Positions 25,174 through 34,100 of a stretch of 64,000 bases of DNA are shown here, piece after piece (position 1 is the stretch's first letter; each line of letters starts with the position of its first letter). The stretch is from Isosphaeraceae bacterium (lineage in GTDB: Bacteria; Planctomycetota; Planctomycetia; Isosphaerales; Isosphaeraceae). Under the pieces are notes generated by a model. The model worked only from the letters and a program-made list of their open reading frames with translations, did not search any database and had not been told where the DNA came from. The stretch lies in the NCBI GenBank assembly GCA_026004735.1, contig BPJS01000001.1, positions 930,001 through 994,000 on the forward strand, in the 5' to 3' direction. A program made the translations under genes and the position numbers.

Positions 25174-26638
25174 GCCGCGCAACGAAGACCACTACGACCT
25201 GATCGTCATCGGCTCTGGACCGGCGGGAGAGGCCGGCGCTGTCACGGCGGCCTTATTCGGCAAGCGGGTTGCCGTGATCGAAAAATCTCCCCTGCTCGGC
25301 GGCGCCTCGGCCAATACGGGTACGCTGCCCAGCAAGACCCTGCGCGAGACCGCCCTGGCGATCTCCGGTCTCCGCGCGCGCGATCTTTATGGCGTCGACC
25401 TCTCGATCCGCCGCGAGGCGACCATCGCCGACCTGATGTACCATGAGCGTCACGTCACTGCCAATGCCCGCGAGCGGATCCGCCGCAACCTCGCCAAGGA
25501 CTCCATCGACCTGATTCGAGGGCGAGCGCGTTTTGTCGACCCCCATACCGTGGCCGTCGAGCCGACCTCCCCGGCCGGCGTTGGGGCCGGTACGCGACGG
25601 CTCACCGGCGACTTCATCCTAATCGCCACCGGCTCCTCGCCGATCCACCCCGACACCTTTCCGTTCACCGATCGCCGGGTCAACGATTCCGATGAGATCC
25701 TCCGCCTGGAACGGCTCCCCAAACGCCTGGCTGTCGTCGGCGCAGGGGTGATCGGCAGCGAGTACGCCTGCACGTTCGCCGCCCTGGGCGTCCGCACCAC
25801 AATCATCGACGGCCGCGACGAGCTGCTCTCCTTCCTGGATCGCGACCTCTCTTCGGCCCTCGAAACCTCGATGCGTGAGCACCTCGGCATCGAGTTTCTC
25901 TGGAATCACACGGTCGTCCGCTGCGAACCCGACCCCGATCCCCAAGGTCCGGTCCGGCTCTGGTTCGCCGACGGTTCCGGCTGTGAAGCCGACAACGTCC
26001 TCGTCGCCGCCGGACGCCAGAGCAATACGAGCGAACTGAATCTGAGCGCCGCCGGCTTGACCCCCGGTCCCAAGGGCCGGATCGAGGTCGACTCTCACTT
26101 CCGCACGGCCGTTCCACACATCCTCGCCGCCGGCGACGTGATCGGATTTCCGGCCCTGGCGGCCACCAGCATGGAACAGGCCCGCGTCGCCGTTTGCCAT
26201 GCCTTCGATGCCGCCGCTTTCAAAGCCAATATCGCCCCCCTCTTGCCCACAGGCATCTACACGATCCCCGAAGTCAGCGCCGTCGGCGCCGCCGAGGAAG
26301 ATCTCAACCAGCAGGGCGCCGATTTCATCGTCGGCCGCGCGGCCTACGCCGGCAACGCCCGCGGCGAGATCATCGGCGATCGCTACGGCTTTCTCAAATT
26401 GATCTTCGACCGAGCCACCATGAAGCTCCTCGGCGTCCACGCCATCGGCGAGCAGGCCAGCGAACTGGTCCACATCGGCCTGGTCGCCATCCTGACCAAC
26501 TCCGGGGCCGACCTCTTCAATACCGCCTGCTTCAATTACCCCACCCTCGGCGACCTCTACAAGGACGCCACCTACGACGCCCTGGCCCGCCGCGCCGGCT
26601 TCTCCTCCAACCGACAGCCGGAATCTCGGGAGCCTTAG
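25166..26638 (+). CDS. sthA: Soluble (Si-specific) NAD(P) transhydrogenase
   Basis: The 490-residue protein is a flavin disulfide-reductase family member with the FAD motif LIVIGSGPAGEAGAVTAAL, the NAD motif AVVGAGVIGSEYACTFAALG, and the second FAD motif PHILAAGDVIGFPALA. The redox disulfide is absent: the position reads GASANTGTLPSKTLRE with no cysteine. This loss marks SthA rather than lipoamide dehydrogenase. It moves hydride between NADPH and NAD+ in the cytoplasm and balances the two pools. The start overlaps the HAD phosphatase gene by eight bases. Confidence 0.92.
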   Translation: MTKPRNEDHYDLIVIGSGPAGEAGAVTAALFGKRVAVIEKSPLLGGASANTGTLPSKTLRETALAISGLRARDLYGVDLSIRREATIADLMYHERHVTANARERIRRNLAKDSIDLIRGRARFVDPHTVAVEPTSPAGVGAGTRRLTGDFILIATGSSPIHPDTFPFTDRRVNDSDEILRLERLPKRLAVVGAGVIGSEYACTFAALGVRTTIIDGRDELLSFLDRDLSSALETSMREHLGIEFLWNHTVVRCEPDPDPQGPVRLWFADGSGCEADNVLVAAGRQSNTSELNLSAAGLTPGPKGRIEVDSHFRTAVPHILAAGDVIGFPALAATSMEQARVAVCHAFDAAAFKANIAPLLPTGIYTIPEVSAVGAAEEDLNQQGADFIVGRAAYAGNARGEIIGDRYGFLKLIFDRATMKLLGVHAIGEQASELVHIGLVAILTNSGADLFNTACFNYPTLGDLYKDATYDALARRAGFSSNRQPESREP

Positions 26639-26654
26639 ACCCTCTGCTCTCCGC

Positions 26655-27632
26655 TCATTCCGGCCGCTCTCCCCGCATGCGTCGCCAGGCGACATATCGC
26701 TCCAATCCTTCTTCCAGATGCGTTCGCGGATCATAGCCGAGTTCGTCACGGGCACGGCCGATATCGGCGAAGGTCTGCCGCACGTCGCCCGGCTGCTCCG
26801 GCAGCCGCTCGACGACCGGCTCGCGTCCGAGCGCCTCGCCGATCGCACGGATCAGATCACGCAACGCCACCGGGCGGGAATGACCGAGGTTGTAGAGGTG
26901 GATCGTCTGGCAACGATCGAGCGCCCGGACTACGCCGTCCACGATGTCGTCGATGTACGTGTAATCGCGCCGCGTCGACCCGTCGCCGAACATCGGAACC
27001 GGGCGGCCTGCCTCGATCAGATCGGCAAATCGTGCGATCGCCAAATCCGGCCGGTTCCGCGGCCCATAGGCCGTAAAAAACCGCAACCCGGTGATCGGCA
27101 GTCCGTAGAGATGGTGGAAGCTCTGCGCCAGCAGCTCGCAGGCCCGCTTGGTCGCCGCGTAGGGGCTGACCGGCTGATCGCACGGATCGTCCTCGCGAAA
27201 CGGCACAGCACTTCGGTCGCCGTAAACGCTCGAGCTCGACGCGTAGATCACGCGCGGAAGCGGGTCCAGCCGCACCGCCGACTGGAGGACCGCGGCGGTC
27301 CCCGCGACGTTGACGTCGGCATAGAGTGCCGGTCGTTCGATGCTCGGCCTCACCCCTGCCCGCGCCGCCAGATGCACCACCGCATCCGGTCTCCATTCGC
27401 TCAGCAGCGTCCCGAGCCGCGCCGCGTCGCGGATGTCAAGCTCGACCAGATGAAAGCCGGCCCGTCGCTCGGCCGCCGCCAGATTCGCCCGCTTGAAGGT
27501 GGGATCGTAGTAGTCGTCGAAATTGTCGACCGCGACCACCTCGCGGCCCTCGGCCAGCAGCCGATCCACCAGGTTCGAACCGATAAACCCGGCGCCGCCG
27601 GTCACCACAATCCGCTGGGGCTGGGCACTCAT
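26655..27632 (-). CDS. NAD-dependent nucleotide-sugar epimerase (UDP-glucuronate 4-epimerase type)
   Basis: The 325-residue protein is an extended short-chain dehydrogenase. It has the NAD motif VTGGAGFIGSNLVDRLL, then VVHLAARAGVRPSIE, the catalytic Ser run ASSSSVYGD, the Tyr-x3-Lys pair in YAATKRACE, and the substrate phrase RFFTAYGPRNRPD. The final part FGDGSTRRDYTYIDDIVDGV is standard for this family. The phrase AGVRPSIE with DNFDDYYDP resembles UDP-glucuronate or UDP-galacturonate 4-epimerases more than GalE. It would supply precursors for surface polysaccharide. It ends 16 bases from the convergent sthA stop. Confidence 0.87.
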   Translation of the reverse strand: MSAQPQRIVVTGGAGFIGSNLVDRLLAEGREVVAVDNFDDYYDPTFKRANLAAAERRAGFHLVELDIRDAARLGTLLSEWRPDAVVHLAARAGVRPSIERPALYADVNVAGTAAVLQSAVRLDPLPRVIYASSSSVYGDRSAVPFREDDPCDQPVSPYAATKRACELLAQSFHHLYGLPITGLRFFTAYGPRNRPDLAIARFADLIEAGRPVPMFGDGSTRRDYTYIDDIVDGVVRALDRCQTIHLYNLGHSRPVALRDLIRAIGEALGREPVVERLPEQPGDVRQTFADIGRARDELGYDPRTHLEEGLERYVAWRRMRGERPE

Positions 27633-27782
27633 GACAGCCGATCAGACTAGCCAACTTGCCCGCCCAATGCCAGCAAGCCTCCAGGACTTGCTCAACTCCA
27701 CACCGCTCGGCTAAGCTCATTTCAATAAAATCCTCCTCATAGATTCCGGGCTTGTTCCCCCCCACGACGAGGCGCTCGAGCC

Positions 27783-28196
27783 ATGGCACGACGAGGAATG
27801 GCCCGCGGCCGCTCCGGATGGCCTCGGTCGTCACGCTCGACGCCAGGCTACAGGCCCCGTCTGGGATCGACCGCCCCCCGCGGCCGCTCCGCTCACAAGA
27901 CCGCCCAGCTCTGCAAACAAGTATTCGAAACCCTCGAACAGGTGCTCGCCGAGCAAGAGGACGAGTGGCTCCAGGCCCTCCATGTCCACGCGGTGGAACC
28001 AGGGCCTGACGCCAGCCAGTTGCTGATCACTCTGGCCCCCGGTCCAGGTCTCGACCCGGCGATCACCCCGCTGGCGCTTCTAGAACGGGTCCACGCCGCC
28101 GCGACCGAACTTCGCATGGAAGTCGCCGCCGCAATCACCCGCCGCCGCGTCCCCAACCTCCTTTACCGCATTCTCGAGCAGCCGCCGAGCCCCTAA
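27783..28196 (+). CDS. rbfA: RbfA-like ribosome-binding factor
   Basis: The 137-residue protein has an Arg-rich N-terminal tail of about 50 residues, then a KH-like domain. KTAQLCKQVFETLEQVL matches the first helix of RbfA, ALHVHAVEPGPDASQLLITL the central strands, and EVAAAITRRRVPNLLYRI the end, where RbfA typically has RxRRVPELxF. RbfA helps 30S subunit maturation by binding near the 16S rRNA 5' helix. The gene is not next to infB or nusA, its usual partners, which is odd. The start could also be the ATG at 27798, since GACGAGGA precedes it. Assignment rests on pattern similarity only. Confidence 0.65.
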   Translation: MARRGMARGRSGWPRSSRSTPGYRPRLGSTAPRGRSAHKTAQLCKQVFETLEQVLAEQEDEWLQALHVHAVEPGPDASQLLITLAPGPGLDPAITPLALLERVHAAATELRMEVAAAITRRRVPNLLYRILEQPPSP

Positions 28197-28225
28197 GGCC
28201 GCCGCTACGGAACGATCAGCGCTAC

Positions 28226-30853
28226 TTAATCGGTCAACTCCTTGAGCCGACGCACCAGCTCCAGCGCTTGCTCCGGCGTCAGCCGGCTCGGGTCCACCTC
28301 CTGCAGCTCCTCCAGAAGCGGGTCCGGCAGGGCCGCAAACAGGCTTCCTTGCAACGAACGGCCCGACTTGACCCGTCGCGTCGGGCCAGTCCCCACAACC
28401 GGATCCGCCGGCGGAGGCTGACTAGCATGCTGCTGCTCCAGGTACCGGAGAATCTCAGCCGCACGCTCCAACACCGGCCCGGGCACCCCTGCCAGCCGCG
28501 CAACATGGATGCCATAGCTCTGATCCGCCCCGCCCGGCTCAATACGGTGGAGGAAGACGATCTGCCCGTCTTGCTCACGCACCGCGACATTCGCATTACG
28601 CACCCGCGGATGAAGCTGCTCGAGTTCGACCAACTCATGGTAATGGGTGGCAAAGAGCGTCCGGCACCGCGTCCGATCATGAAGGTGTTCGGCGACCGCC
28701 CAGGCCAGCGAGATCCCGTCGAAGGTGCTCGTTCCGCGGCCAATCTCGTCGAGGATCACTACGCTCCGCTCGGTTGCATTGTGGAGGATGTTGGCCGTTT
28801 CGGTCATTTCGACCATAAATGTGCTCATGCCGCGGCCCAGCTCATCGGTCGCACCAACCCGCGCAAACAACCGGTCGGCAATCCCGACCCGCGCCCGCCG
28901 CGCCGGCACAAACGAACCGGCCTGCGCCAGCAGCACGATCAGGGCGGCCTGGCGGATATAGGTGCTCTTGCCGGCCATATTGGGACCGGTCAGCAGCAGG
29001 AGGGTCCCATGGTCGCCGCCCAGCCTCAGGTCGTTGGGGACGAACTCCCCATGCGGCAAGACCGCGTCGAGCACTGGATGTCGCCCGCTGTCGATCTCCA
29101 AAACCGGCTCGTCAGTTAGCTCGGGCCGGCAGTAATTTTGCCGTACGGCCAGTTCAGCCAGCCCGGCCAGGGCGTCCAGCTCGGCCAAGACCCGCCCGGC
29201 CTGGATCAGCCGCGGCGCCTCGGCACCGACTCGGTCCCGCAGCGTCAGAAACAGCTCATATTCCAGCTCCTTGGCCCGATCCTCAGCCCGCAGCACCTTG
29301 TCTTCGTACTCCTTCAGCTCCGGCGTGATGTAACGCTCGGCGTTCTTGACCGTCTGCTTCCGCACAAAGTCGGGCGGCAGCGATCGGCCCGCTGCCTGCG
29401 CGTGCGTGATCTCGACGTAGTATCCGAAAACTTTGTTAAAGCCGACCTTCAGACCGGGAATCCCCGTCCGACGCGCCGTCTCCGCCTGAAACCGGGCAAT
29501 CCAGCTCTTCCCGCCCCGCGCCACATCCCGCAGCTCGTCCAACGTCGCGTGATAGCCGTCGCGGATCAGGCCGCCCTCGCGAACCGTCAACGGCGGATCT
29601 TCGACCAAAGCATCGTGAATCGCTTGACGCACCTCAGGGCAAAGCTCGAGCGCTGCCTCCAATTCGTCGAGCCGCGGCGTCCGCCGCGCTGTGATCAGCG
29701 CCTTGAGCCGGGGCAGCAACTCCAGGGTGTTGGCCAGGGCCACCAGGTCACGGGGATTGGCCCGCCCGGTCCCCACCCGCGCCGTCAGCCGCTCCAGATC
29801 ATGCGCCCGCCCCAACAGATGCCGCACCTCCTGCCGCAACGCCGCGTCCCGCACGAACTCGGCCACCGCCGCTTGCCGGCATCGGATCTGCTCCCGGTCG
29901 GTCGAAGGCGCGCCCAGCCAGTCGGCCAGCAGCCGCGAACCCATCGCCGTGCAAGTCCGATCGACCACGGCCAGCAACGATCCCTCCCGCTTTCCCTCGC
30001 GGAGCGTTCGCGCTAGCTCCAGGCTCCGTCGGGTCATCGCGTCGAGTTGCAAAGTTTGTGACCGGCGGTAGGGAACCAGCCGCGTCAGATGCCCGATCGC
30101 CGTCCGCTGCGTTTCCCGAAGATAGGCCACCAAGGCGCCGGCCGCCGTCGCTTCGACCGAACCATCCTCAACCCCAAAACCGGCGAGCGTTGCCACGCCA
30201 AACTGTCCCAGCAGCGTCGCCCGCGCCTGGTCCGGAACGTAATCCCAGGAGGGACGCGGCGTCACGACCGCTCGAGTCTGGCTCCGCAAACTCCGCAGCC
30301 AGGGTGCGTCCAGAGCCGTCTCCGAGACGATCAGCTCGGCCGGTTCGAGCCGCGTCAGCTCGTCGATCAGTTCCAGCCGCGAAACCCCCGTCAGCTCGAA
30401 CCGACCCGTCGACAACTCCACCCACGCCAGGCCCAGCTTCCCCCCGACTTCGGCCACCGCCGCCAGATAATTGGCCGTCCGGGGATCCAACAACGCCTCA
30501 TCGGTCAGCGTCCCCGGCGTCACCACCCGAACCACCTCGCGACGGACCAATCCCTTGGCCTGACGCGCATCCTCAACCTGCTCGCACACGGCCGCCCTCA
30601 GACCCGCCGCGACGATCTTCGCCAAATAGCTCTCCAGCGCCGGGTACGGAAACCCGGCCATTGGCACCGCCTGATCCCCCTTGTCCCGATCCCGCGTCGT
30701 CAGCGTCAAACCCAACAACGCGCTGGCCCGCTCGGCATCCTCCCCAAACAACTCGTAGAAGTCCCCCATCCGAAACAACAAGAGCGCGTCCGGATCGCGC
30801 GCCTTGAGCTCGCGATACTGCTGCATCATCGGCGTCGCGGCCGGCTCAGTCAT
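28226..30853 (-). CDS. mutS: DNA mismatch repair protein MutS
   Basis: The start is placed at the ATG at 30853 (MTEPAATPMMQQY), 875 residues; a frame seven codons longer lacks a ribosome-binding site. The mismatch-reading motif is FRMGDFYELFGEDA. The clamp and lever domains follow. The ABC-type ATPase has Walker A TGPNMAGKSTYIRQ, the ABC signature ATDELGRGMSTFMVEM, Walker B SVVILDEIGRGTSTFDG and FATHYHELVELE. It binds mismatched DNA as a dimer and recruits MutL. The C-terminal residues (LTPEQALELVRRLKEL) resemble the MutS tail helix. The gene lies 22 bases downstream of two STAS-protein genes on the same strand, so it may be expressed with them. Confidence 0.95.
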   Translation of the reverse strand: MTEPAATPMMQQYRELKARDPDALLLFRMGDFYELFGEDAERASALLGLTLTTRDRDKGDQAVPMAGFPYPALESYLAKIVAAGLRAAVCEQVEDARQAKGLVRREVVRVVTPGTLTDEALLDPRTANYLAAVAEVGGKLGLAWVELSTGRFELTGVSRLELIDELTRLEPAELIVSETALDAPWLRSLRSQTRAVVTPRPSWDYVPDQARATLLGQFGVATLAGFGVEDGSVEATAAGALVAYLRETQRTAIGHLTRLVPYRRSQTLQLDAMTRRSLELARTLREGKREGSLLAVVDRTCTAMGSRLLADWLGAPSTDREQIRCRQAAVAEFVRDAALRQEVRHLLGRAHDLERLTARVGTGRANPRDLVALANTLELLPRLKALITARRTPRLDELEAALELCPEVRQAIHDALVEDPPLTVREGGLIRDGYHATLDELRDVARGGKSWIARFQAETARRTGIPGLKVGFNKVFGYYVEITHAQAAGRSLPPDFVRKQTVKNAERYITPELKEYEDKVLRAEDRAKELEYELFLTLRDRVGAEAPRLIQAGRVLAELDALAGLAELAVRQNYCRPELTDEPVLEIDSGRHPVLDAVLPHGEFVPNDLRLGGDHGTLLLLTGPNMAGKSTYIRQAALIVLLAQAGSFVPARRARVGIADRLFARVGATDELGRGMSTFMVEMTETANILHNATERSVVILDEIGRGTSTFDGISLAWAVAEHLHDRTRCRTLFATHYHELVELEQLHPRVRNANVAVREQDGQIVFLHRIEPGGADQSYGIHVARLAGVPGPVLERAAEILRYLEQQHASQPPPADPVVGTGPTRRVKSGRSLQGSLFAALPDPLLEELQEVDPSRLTPEQALELVRRLKELTD

Positions 30854-30875
30854 GTCGTCTCGCAGGCGACCCACA

Positions 30876-31235
30876 TCAAGGCCGGCTCAAAGCGGACTCG
30901 GCGTCCCGAAGAATCTCAAAGACCGTGTCCAACCGAGTGATCCGAAACACTTCGCGGAGATCCGGTTCCATCGCACAGAGCCGCAGCCGTCCACCCACCC
31001 CGCTGAGCTTCTTCTTGATCTGAATCAGCCGGCTCAAAGCCGCACTCGACAAGAACTCGACCGCCCCAAAGTCCAGCAGCAAGTCCCGATGCCCACCCTC
31101 TTCAACGAGCTGGTTCAACTGCTGCGCCAGGGCGTCGATCGCCTCATCCCGCACAATCTCGCGGTCGAGCAGCTCGACCACCGTCGTCGGACCTCGGACC
31201 GTCACACGAAACGGAGGAGTGACCGGTTCGCTCAT
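30876..31235 (-). CDS. STAS-domain anti-anti-sigma-factor-like protein (second copy)
   Basis: The start is the ATG at 31235 (MSEPVTPPF), giving 119 residues, the normal size of SpoIIAA-like proteins. The core ELLDREIVRDEAIDALAQQL ... LLLDFGAVEFLSSAALSRLIQI corresponds to the STAS fold. The position aligned with the phosphorylated serine of SpoIIAA is Ser in FLSSAAL. The family binds and is phosphorylated by an anti-sigma kinase. It is a paralogue of the gene just upstream. It sits between that paralogue and mutS on one strand. No kinase or PP2C of the SpoIIE type lies beside it. Confidence 0.82.
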   Translation of the reverse strand: MSEPVTPPFRVTVRGPTTVVELLDREIVRDEAIDALAQQLNQLVEEGGHRDLLLDFGAVEFLSSAALSRLIQIKKKLSGVGGRLRLCAMEPDLREVFRITRLDTVFEILRDAESALSRP

Positions 31236-31293
31236 AACGCATCCACCCGGGTCGGGCCACCCACCGATCAAGCCGGTTCCTCCCTCAGCCTGT

Positions 31294-31653
31294 TCAGAAC
31301 GAGTCCAAAGCCTCCTGTTCGTCATCATAGATCTCGACCATCCGCTCCAGACCCGTCATCTTGAAGATCACCCGCAAATCCGGGTCAATACAGCAAAACT
31401 TCAGCTTGCCCTTGGCCTTCTGCACCTTCTTGAGCAACGTGAACAGCTTCGCGATCACCGCGCTGGCCATGAACTTGACATTCGAGAAGTTCAGCAACAG
31501 CCGGTTATGACCATCACGCTCCACCAGGTTGTACATTTGCTCACCGACCGCGTTGATGACCAGATCGTCGACGATCCGCTCATCCACGAACGACGCAACC
31601 GTCGCGTTCTCAAAAATCTCAATCCGCAGCCGCGGCGCAGTGGCCTGGGACAT
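31294..31653 (-). CDS. STAS-domain anti-anti-sigma-factor-like protein (first copy)
   Basis: The start is the ATG at 31653 (MSQATAPRL) behind GGGAG, giving 119 residues, the same length as its neighbour. The STAS core reads VASFVDERIVDDLVINAVGEQ and LLLNFSNVKFMASAVIAKL, with a Ser at the SpoIIAA phosphorylation position (FMASAVI). The two copies share the DERIVDD/DREIVRD and DPDLR(V/E)(I/V)F patterns, which points to tandem duplication. They are separated by 58 bases. The role is probably in a partner-switching pathway; the anti-sigma partner is not in this window. Confidence 0.82.
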   Translation of the reverse strand: MSQATAPRLRIEIFENATVASFVDERIVDDLVINAVGEQMYNLVERDGHNRLLLNFSNVKFMASAVIAKLFTLLKKVQKAKGKLKFCCIDPDLRVIFKMTGLERMVEIYDDEQEALDSF

Positions 31654-31894
31654 GGAAGCTCGCTCCCGGGTTCGGGCAGTGGTCCGGTTCGGATCGGGCA
31701 AAGCCCGTCACTCGACCACGAACGTCAGCCGCATCACAAAACAATACCATACGCCCCCTTGACTCCCCTGACCAGTCCCAATCTTCTCTTCGCAGCACCC
31801 CCAGACCTTCTCGTCCCACCAGCTCCCCACACGCCCGTCACTGGAGCCGCCCGGTCCGAGAGGCTACACTCCCCGTGATCGCATCCGACTCTCA

Positions 31895-32620
31895 ATGCCA
31901 CTGGGACCGTCCGCCGTGACCATCCGCCTGCTTTCCCCAGAGCAACTGGACGAACTCCGCCGATTCAACACCCCGACCATCGCCAACGCGATCGAGCTGT
32001 TCGACGTCCGCCCACGCGACACCGGCTTCCTTCCCCATACGATCCGCTGCCTCCTGCCCGAGCTGGGCACGATGGTCGGCTATGCCGTCACCTCCCGCAC
32101 CCGCGCCGCCTTCGACCCCAACCCGGAACCCGATCGCACGGCCGACTACCTCCGCTACGTAGCCTCCGTGCCCGGCCCCAAAGTCGCCGTCGGCCAGGAT
32201 CTGGACGACCCCCCCGGCCTCGGCGCCCAGTTTGGCGAGGTCAACGCCACCATCCACCGCCGCCTCGGTTGCGTCGGCCACATCACGAGCGGCTGTCCCC
32301 GCGACCTCGACGAGGTCGCCGCCCTCGGCTTCCACCTCTTCGGCCTGAACCCCTGCGTCAGCCACGGCTACATCCGCCTGATCGACTTCAACCTCCCCGT
32401 CCAGATCGGCGGCGTCACCATCGAACCCGGAACCCTCATCCACGCCGACCGGCACGGCGTCTGCCTCATCCCCCACTCGATCGCCGACCGCCTCGCCGAC
32501 GCCTGCCGCCAAATCGAACAAATCGAGCGACCACTGCTCGACGCCGCCCGCTCCGATCTGTTCGACCTTGACACCTACCTCGATTTGCGGTCCAGGATGC
32601 GTACCAAAGTCCGCGAGTAA
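31895..32620 (+). CDS. RraA/HMG-aldolase family protein
   Basis: The 241-residue protein has the RraA-like beta-alpha fold. FNTPTIANAIELFDVR opens the domain, MVGYAVTSRTRA follows, and GHITSGCPRDLDEVAALGFHLF carries the conserved Arg-Asp pair that binds substrate and metal in 4-hydroxy-4-methyl-2-oxoglutarate aldolases. The end, GTLIHADRHGVCLIPHSI, is also typical. The family includes class II aldolases and oxaloacetate decarboxylases; the E. coli RNase E inhibitor RraA is a relative lacking activity. An enzyme is more likely here, but the substrate is open. A GTG at 31916 is an alternative start. Confidence 0.8.
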   Translation: MPLGPSAVTIRLLSPEQLDELRRFNTPTIANAIELFDVRPRDTGFLPHTIRCLLPELGTMVGYAVTSRTRAAFDPNPEPDRTADYLRYVASVPGPKVAVGQDLDDPPGLGAQFGEVNATIHRRLGCVGHITSGCPRDLDEVAALGFHLFGLNPCVSHGYIRLIDFNLPVQIGGVTIEPGTLIHADRHGVCLIPHSIADRLADACRQIEQIERPLLDAARSDLFDLDTYLDLRSRMRTKVRE

Positions 32621-32859
32621 CCCTCGCGGCCCCACCTCTCGAAGCCGCCCCCCCAGCAATCCTGCCCTGAACTACACTCAGGGTTGGGAAATCCACGTCG
32701 CAAACGCCAATACAGCACCACCACCCCCTTGGGGAAAACCCCGTCAACTGCTAACCTACGATTTGTGAATGATCCGTGAAGAAACAATGAGTATTCGGTA
32801 AACCATCCGGGGAAAACGGTTCCCCCGGGGCCGCTCTCGGCGACGAAACGAGGTGAGCC

Positions 32860-33564
32860 ATGAGCATCGGCGTCTCCCGCCTCGGTCTACACGGCCTCGT
32901 GATCGCCACCGCCGCGCTTGGGCTTTTTGCGCTGAAGTCTCCGGGCGGCTTCTGGTTAGGGGCCGTTGCGATGCTCACGGCCGGCTGGATCGTGATGGGT
33001 CTAGGGCTAGGCTGTGTCGTCCGCGGGCTGGATCGTGCGGCTTGGCTGGGCTTTGTGGTTGCGGCTTCGATTTCTCTGCTGCTGAGCTTTGGTCCCTGGT
33101 CCGATGCCGATCGACGCGCCGCCTGGCCTCAGACCTGGAACTGGTCGAGCCAGTCGTCCACGCTCCAACCGGTCAGCCGGGTTCTGGTCTCGATGCTTCC
33201 GCTCGTCCGGCCCCAGACGCGGGCGGTGATCCAGCTTGATGTCCCTCAAGGACCGGTGGTCGCGCGGGTCGAGGTCGTCGGCCCCTTCGATCGCTTGGAT
33301 GGCATGGATCCGATCCGCGACCGGATCGCGCAATTGGCGGCCTATGCACCATCCGGACTGCCGCCGGCCGAACGCGTCCGACGGGCCGGCCTGGCTGCCG
33401 AGTCGAGCCTCAGCCTGGCCGACTATCAGGCGATCGGCCACTTGCTAGCTGCGCTGGTGCTCGGCGGGCTGGCTGGTCTGATGGTCCGGATGATTGCGGC
33501 TCACCGGGGAACGGCGCCCGCCGCGGCCGCTCCGGCATCGCTCAGGGGCGCCGCAGCGGGATGA
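32860..33564 (+). CDS. Hypothetical membrane protein
   Basis: The 234-residue protein starts at an ATG behind GAGGTG. It has three hydrophobic segments in the first 80 residues (LHGLVIATAALGLFAL, FWLGAVAMLTAGWIVMGLGL, AAWLGFVVAASISLLLSF), a soluble middle of about 110 residues and one more segment near residues 190-208 (HLLAALVLGGLAGLMVRMI), then an Ala-rich tail. I recognise no family. The upstream region at 32750-32815 is AT-rich for this genome and may hold its promoter. Its 3' end overlaps the convergent gene by 23 bases. Confidence 0.7.
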   Translation: MSIGVSRLGLHGLVIATAALGLFALKSPGGFWLGAVAMLTAGWIVMGLGLGCVVRGLDRAAWLGFVVAASISLLLSFGPWSDADRRAAWPQTWNWSSQSSTLQPVSRVLVSMLPLVRPQTRAVIQLDVPQGPVVARVEVVGPFDRLDGMDPIRDRIAQLAAYAPSGLPPAERVRRAGLAAESSLSLADYQAIGHLLAALVLGGLAGLMVRMIAAHRGTAPAAAAPASLRGAAAG

Positions 33565-33991
33565 CCAGCGGCTCCAGGTTGGTGCTGCGACCGAACGCCT
33601 CGCAGGGCTCGATCGCGTAGAGCCGTCGGCCCTCGGCGACCCACCGTCGTCGCCGGTACTCGAAGACGGCCGTTGCCCGGCCGCCAGCGGCGGTTCGGTC
33701 GTCCCAGTCCACGCCGACCAGGGCGAGCAACGTTCCGGTCCTTCGGTCGCGGGCCCAGACGACTTCGTCGGACCACCGCGCGGCATCCCAACGCCAACCC
33801 TCAAGCGGTTCCAAGCGGAAGACCGACTGAACAAAGGCAGCTTCCAGATGCTCCCGCTGCTGGAGAAACATCCGACGCGCCCCGGGCGTATCGCGGCGCT
33901 CAATCAGGGCACGGATCGGACACCGGGGAATCCTCCACGCGATCATGCCGCAGACCAGAATCAGCCCCCCCCAGAGCCAGGTCTCGCTCAT
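33542..33991 (-). CDS. Hypothetical protein with N-terminal membrane anchor
   Basis: The 149-residue protein begins with a hydrophobic segment (WLWGGLILVCGMIAW) that could be an anchor or uncleaved signal. The rest has many Trp and Arg residues and a beta-like pattern such as RTGTLLALVGVDWDD, ATAVFEYRRRRWVAEG and RLYAIEPCEAFG. No family is recognised. It overlaps the convergent membrane-protein gene by 23 bases. Codon use fits the neighbours, and together with the N-terminal anchor this makes it likely real. Confidence 0.65.
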   Translation of the reverse strand: MSETWLWGGLILVCGMIAWRIPRCPIRALIERRDTPGARRMFLQQREHLEAAFVQSVFRLEPLEGWRWDAARWSDEVVWARDRRTGTLLALVGVDWDDRTAAGGRATAVFEYRRRRWVAEGRRLYAIEPCEAFGRSTNLEPLVIPLRRP

Positions 33992-34100
33992 GATCCACCC
34001 AGGCGTCGGACGCCCCCTCCGGTGCGCTTGTGCATCCGCGGCGGATGGATCATTCTAGAAAACCCGAACCGCGTCGGGCAAGCCAAGGAAATCACGACCG

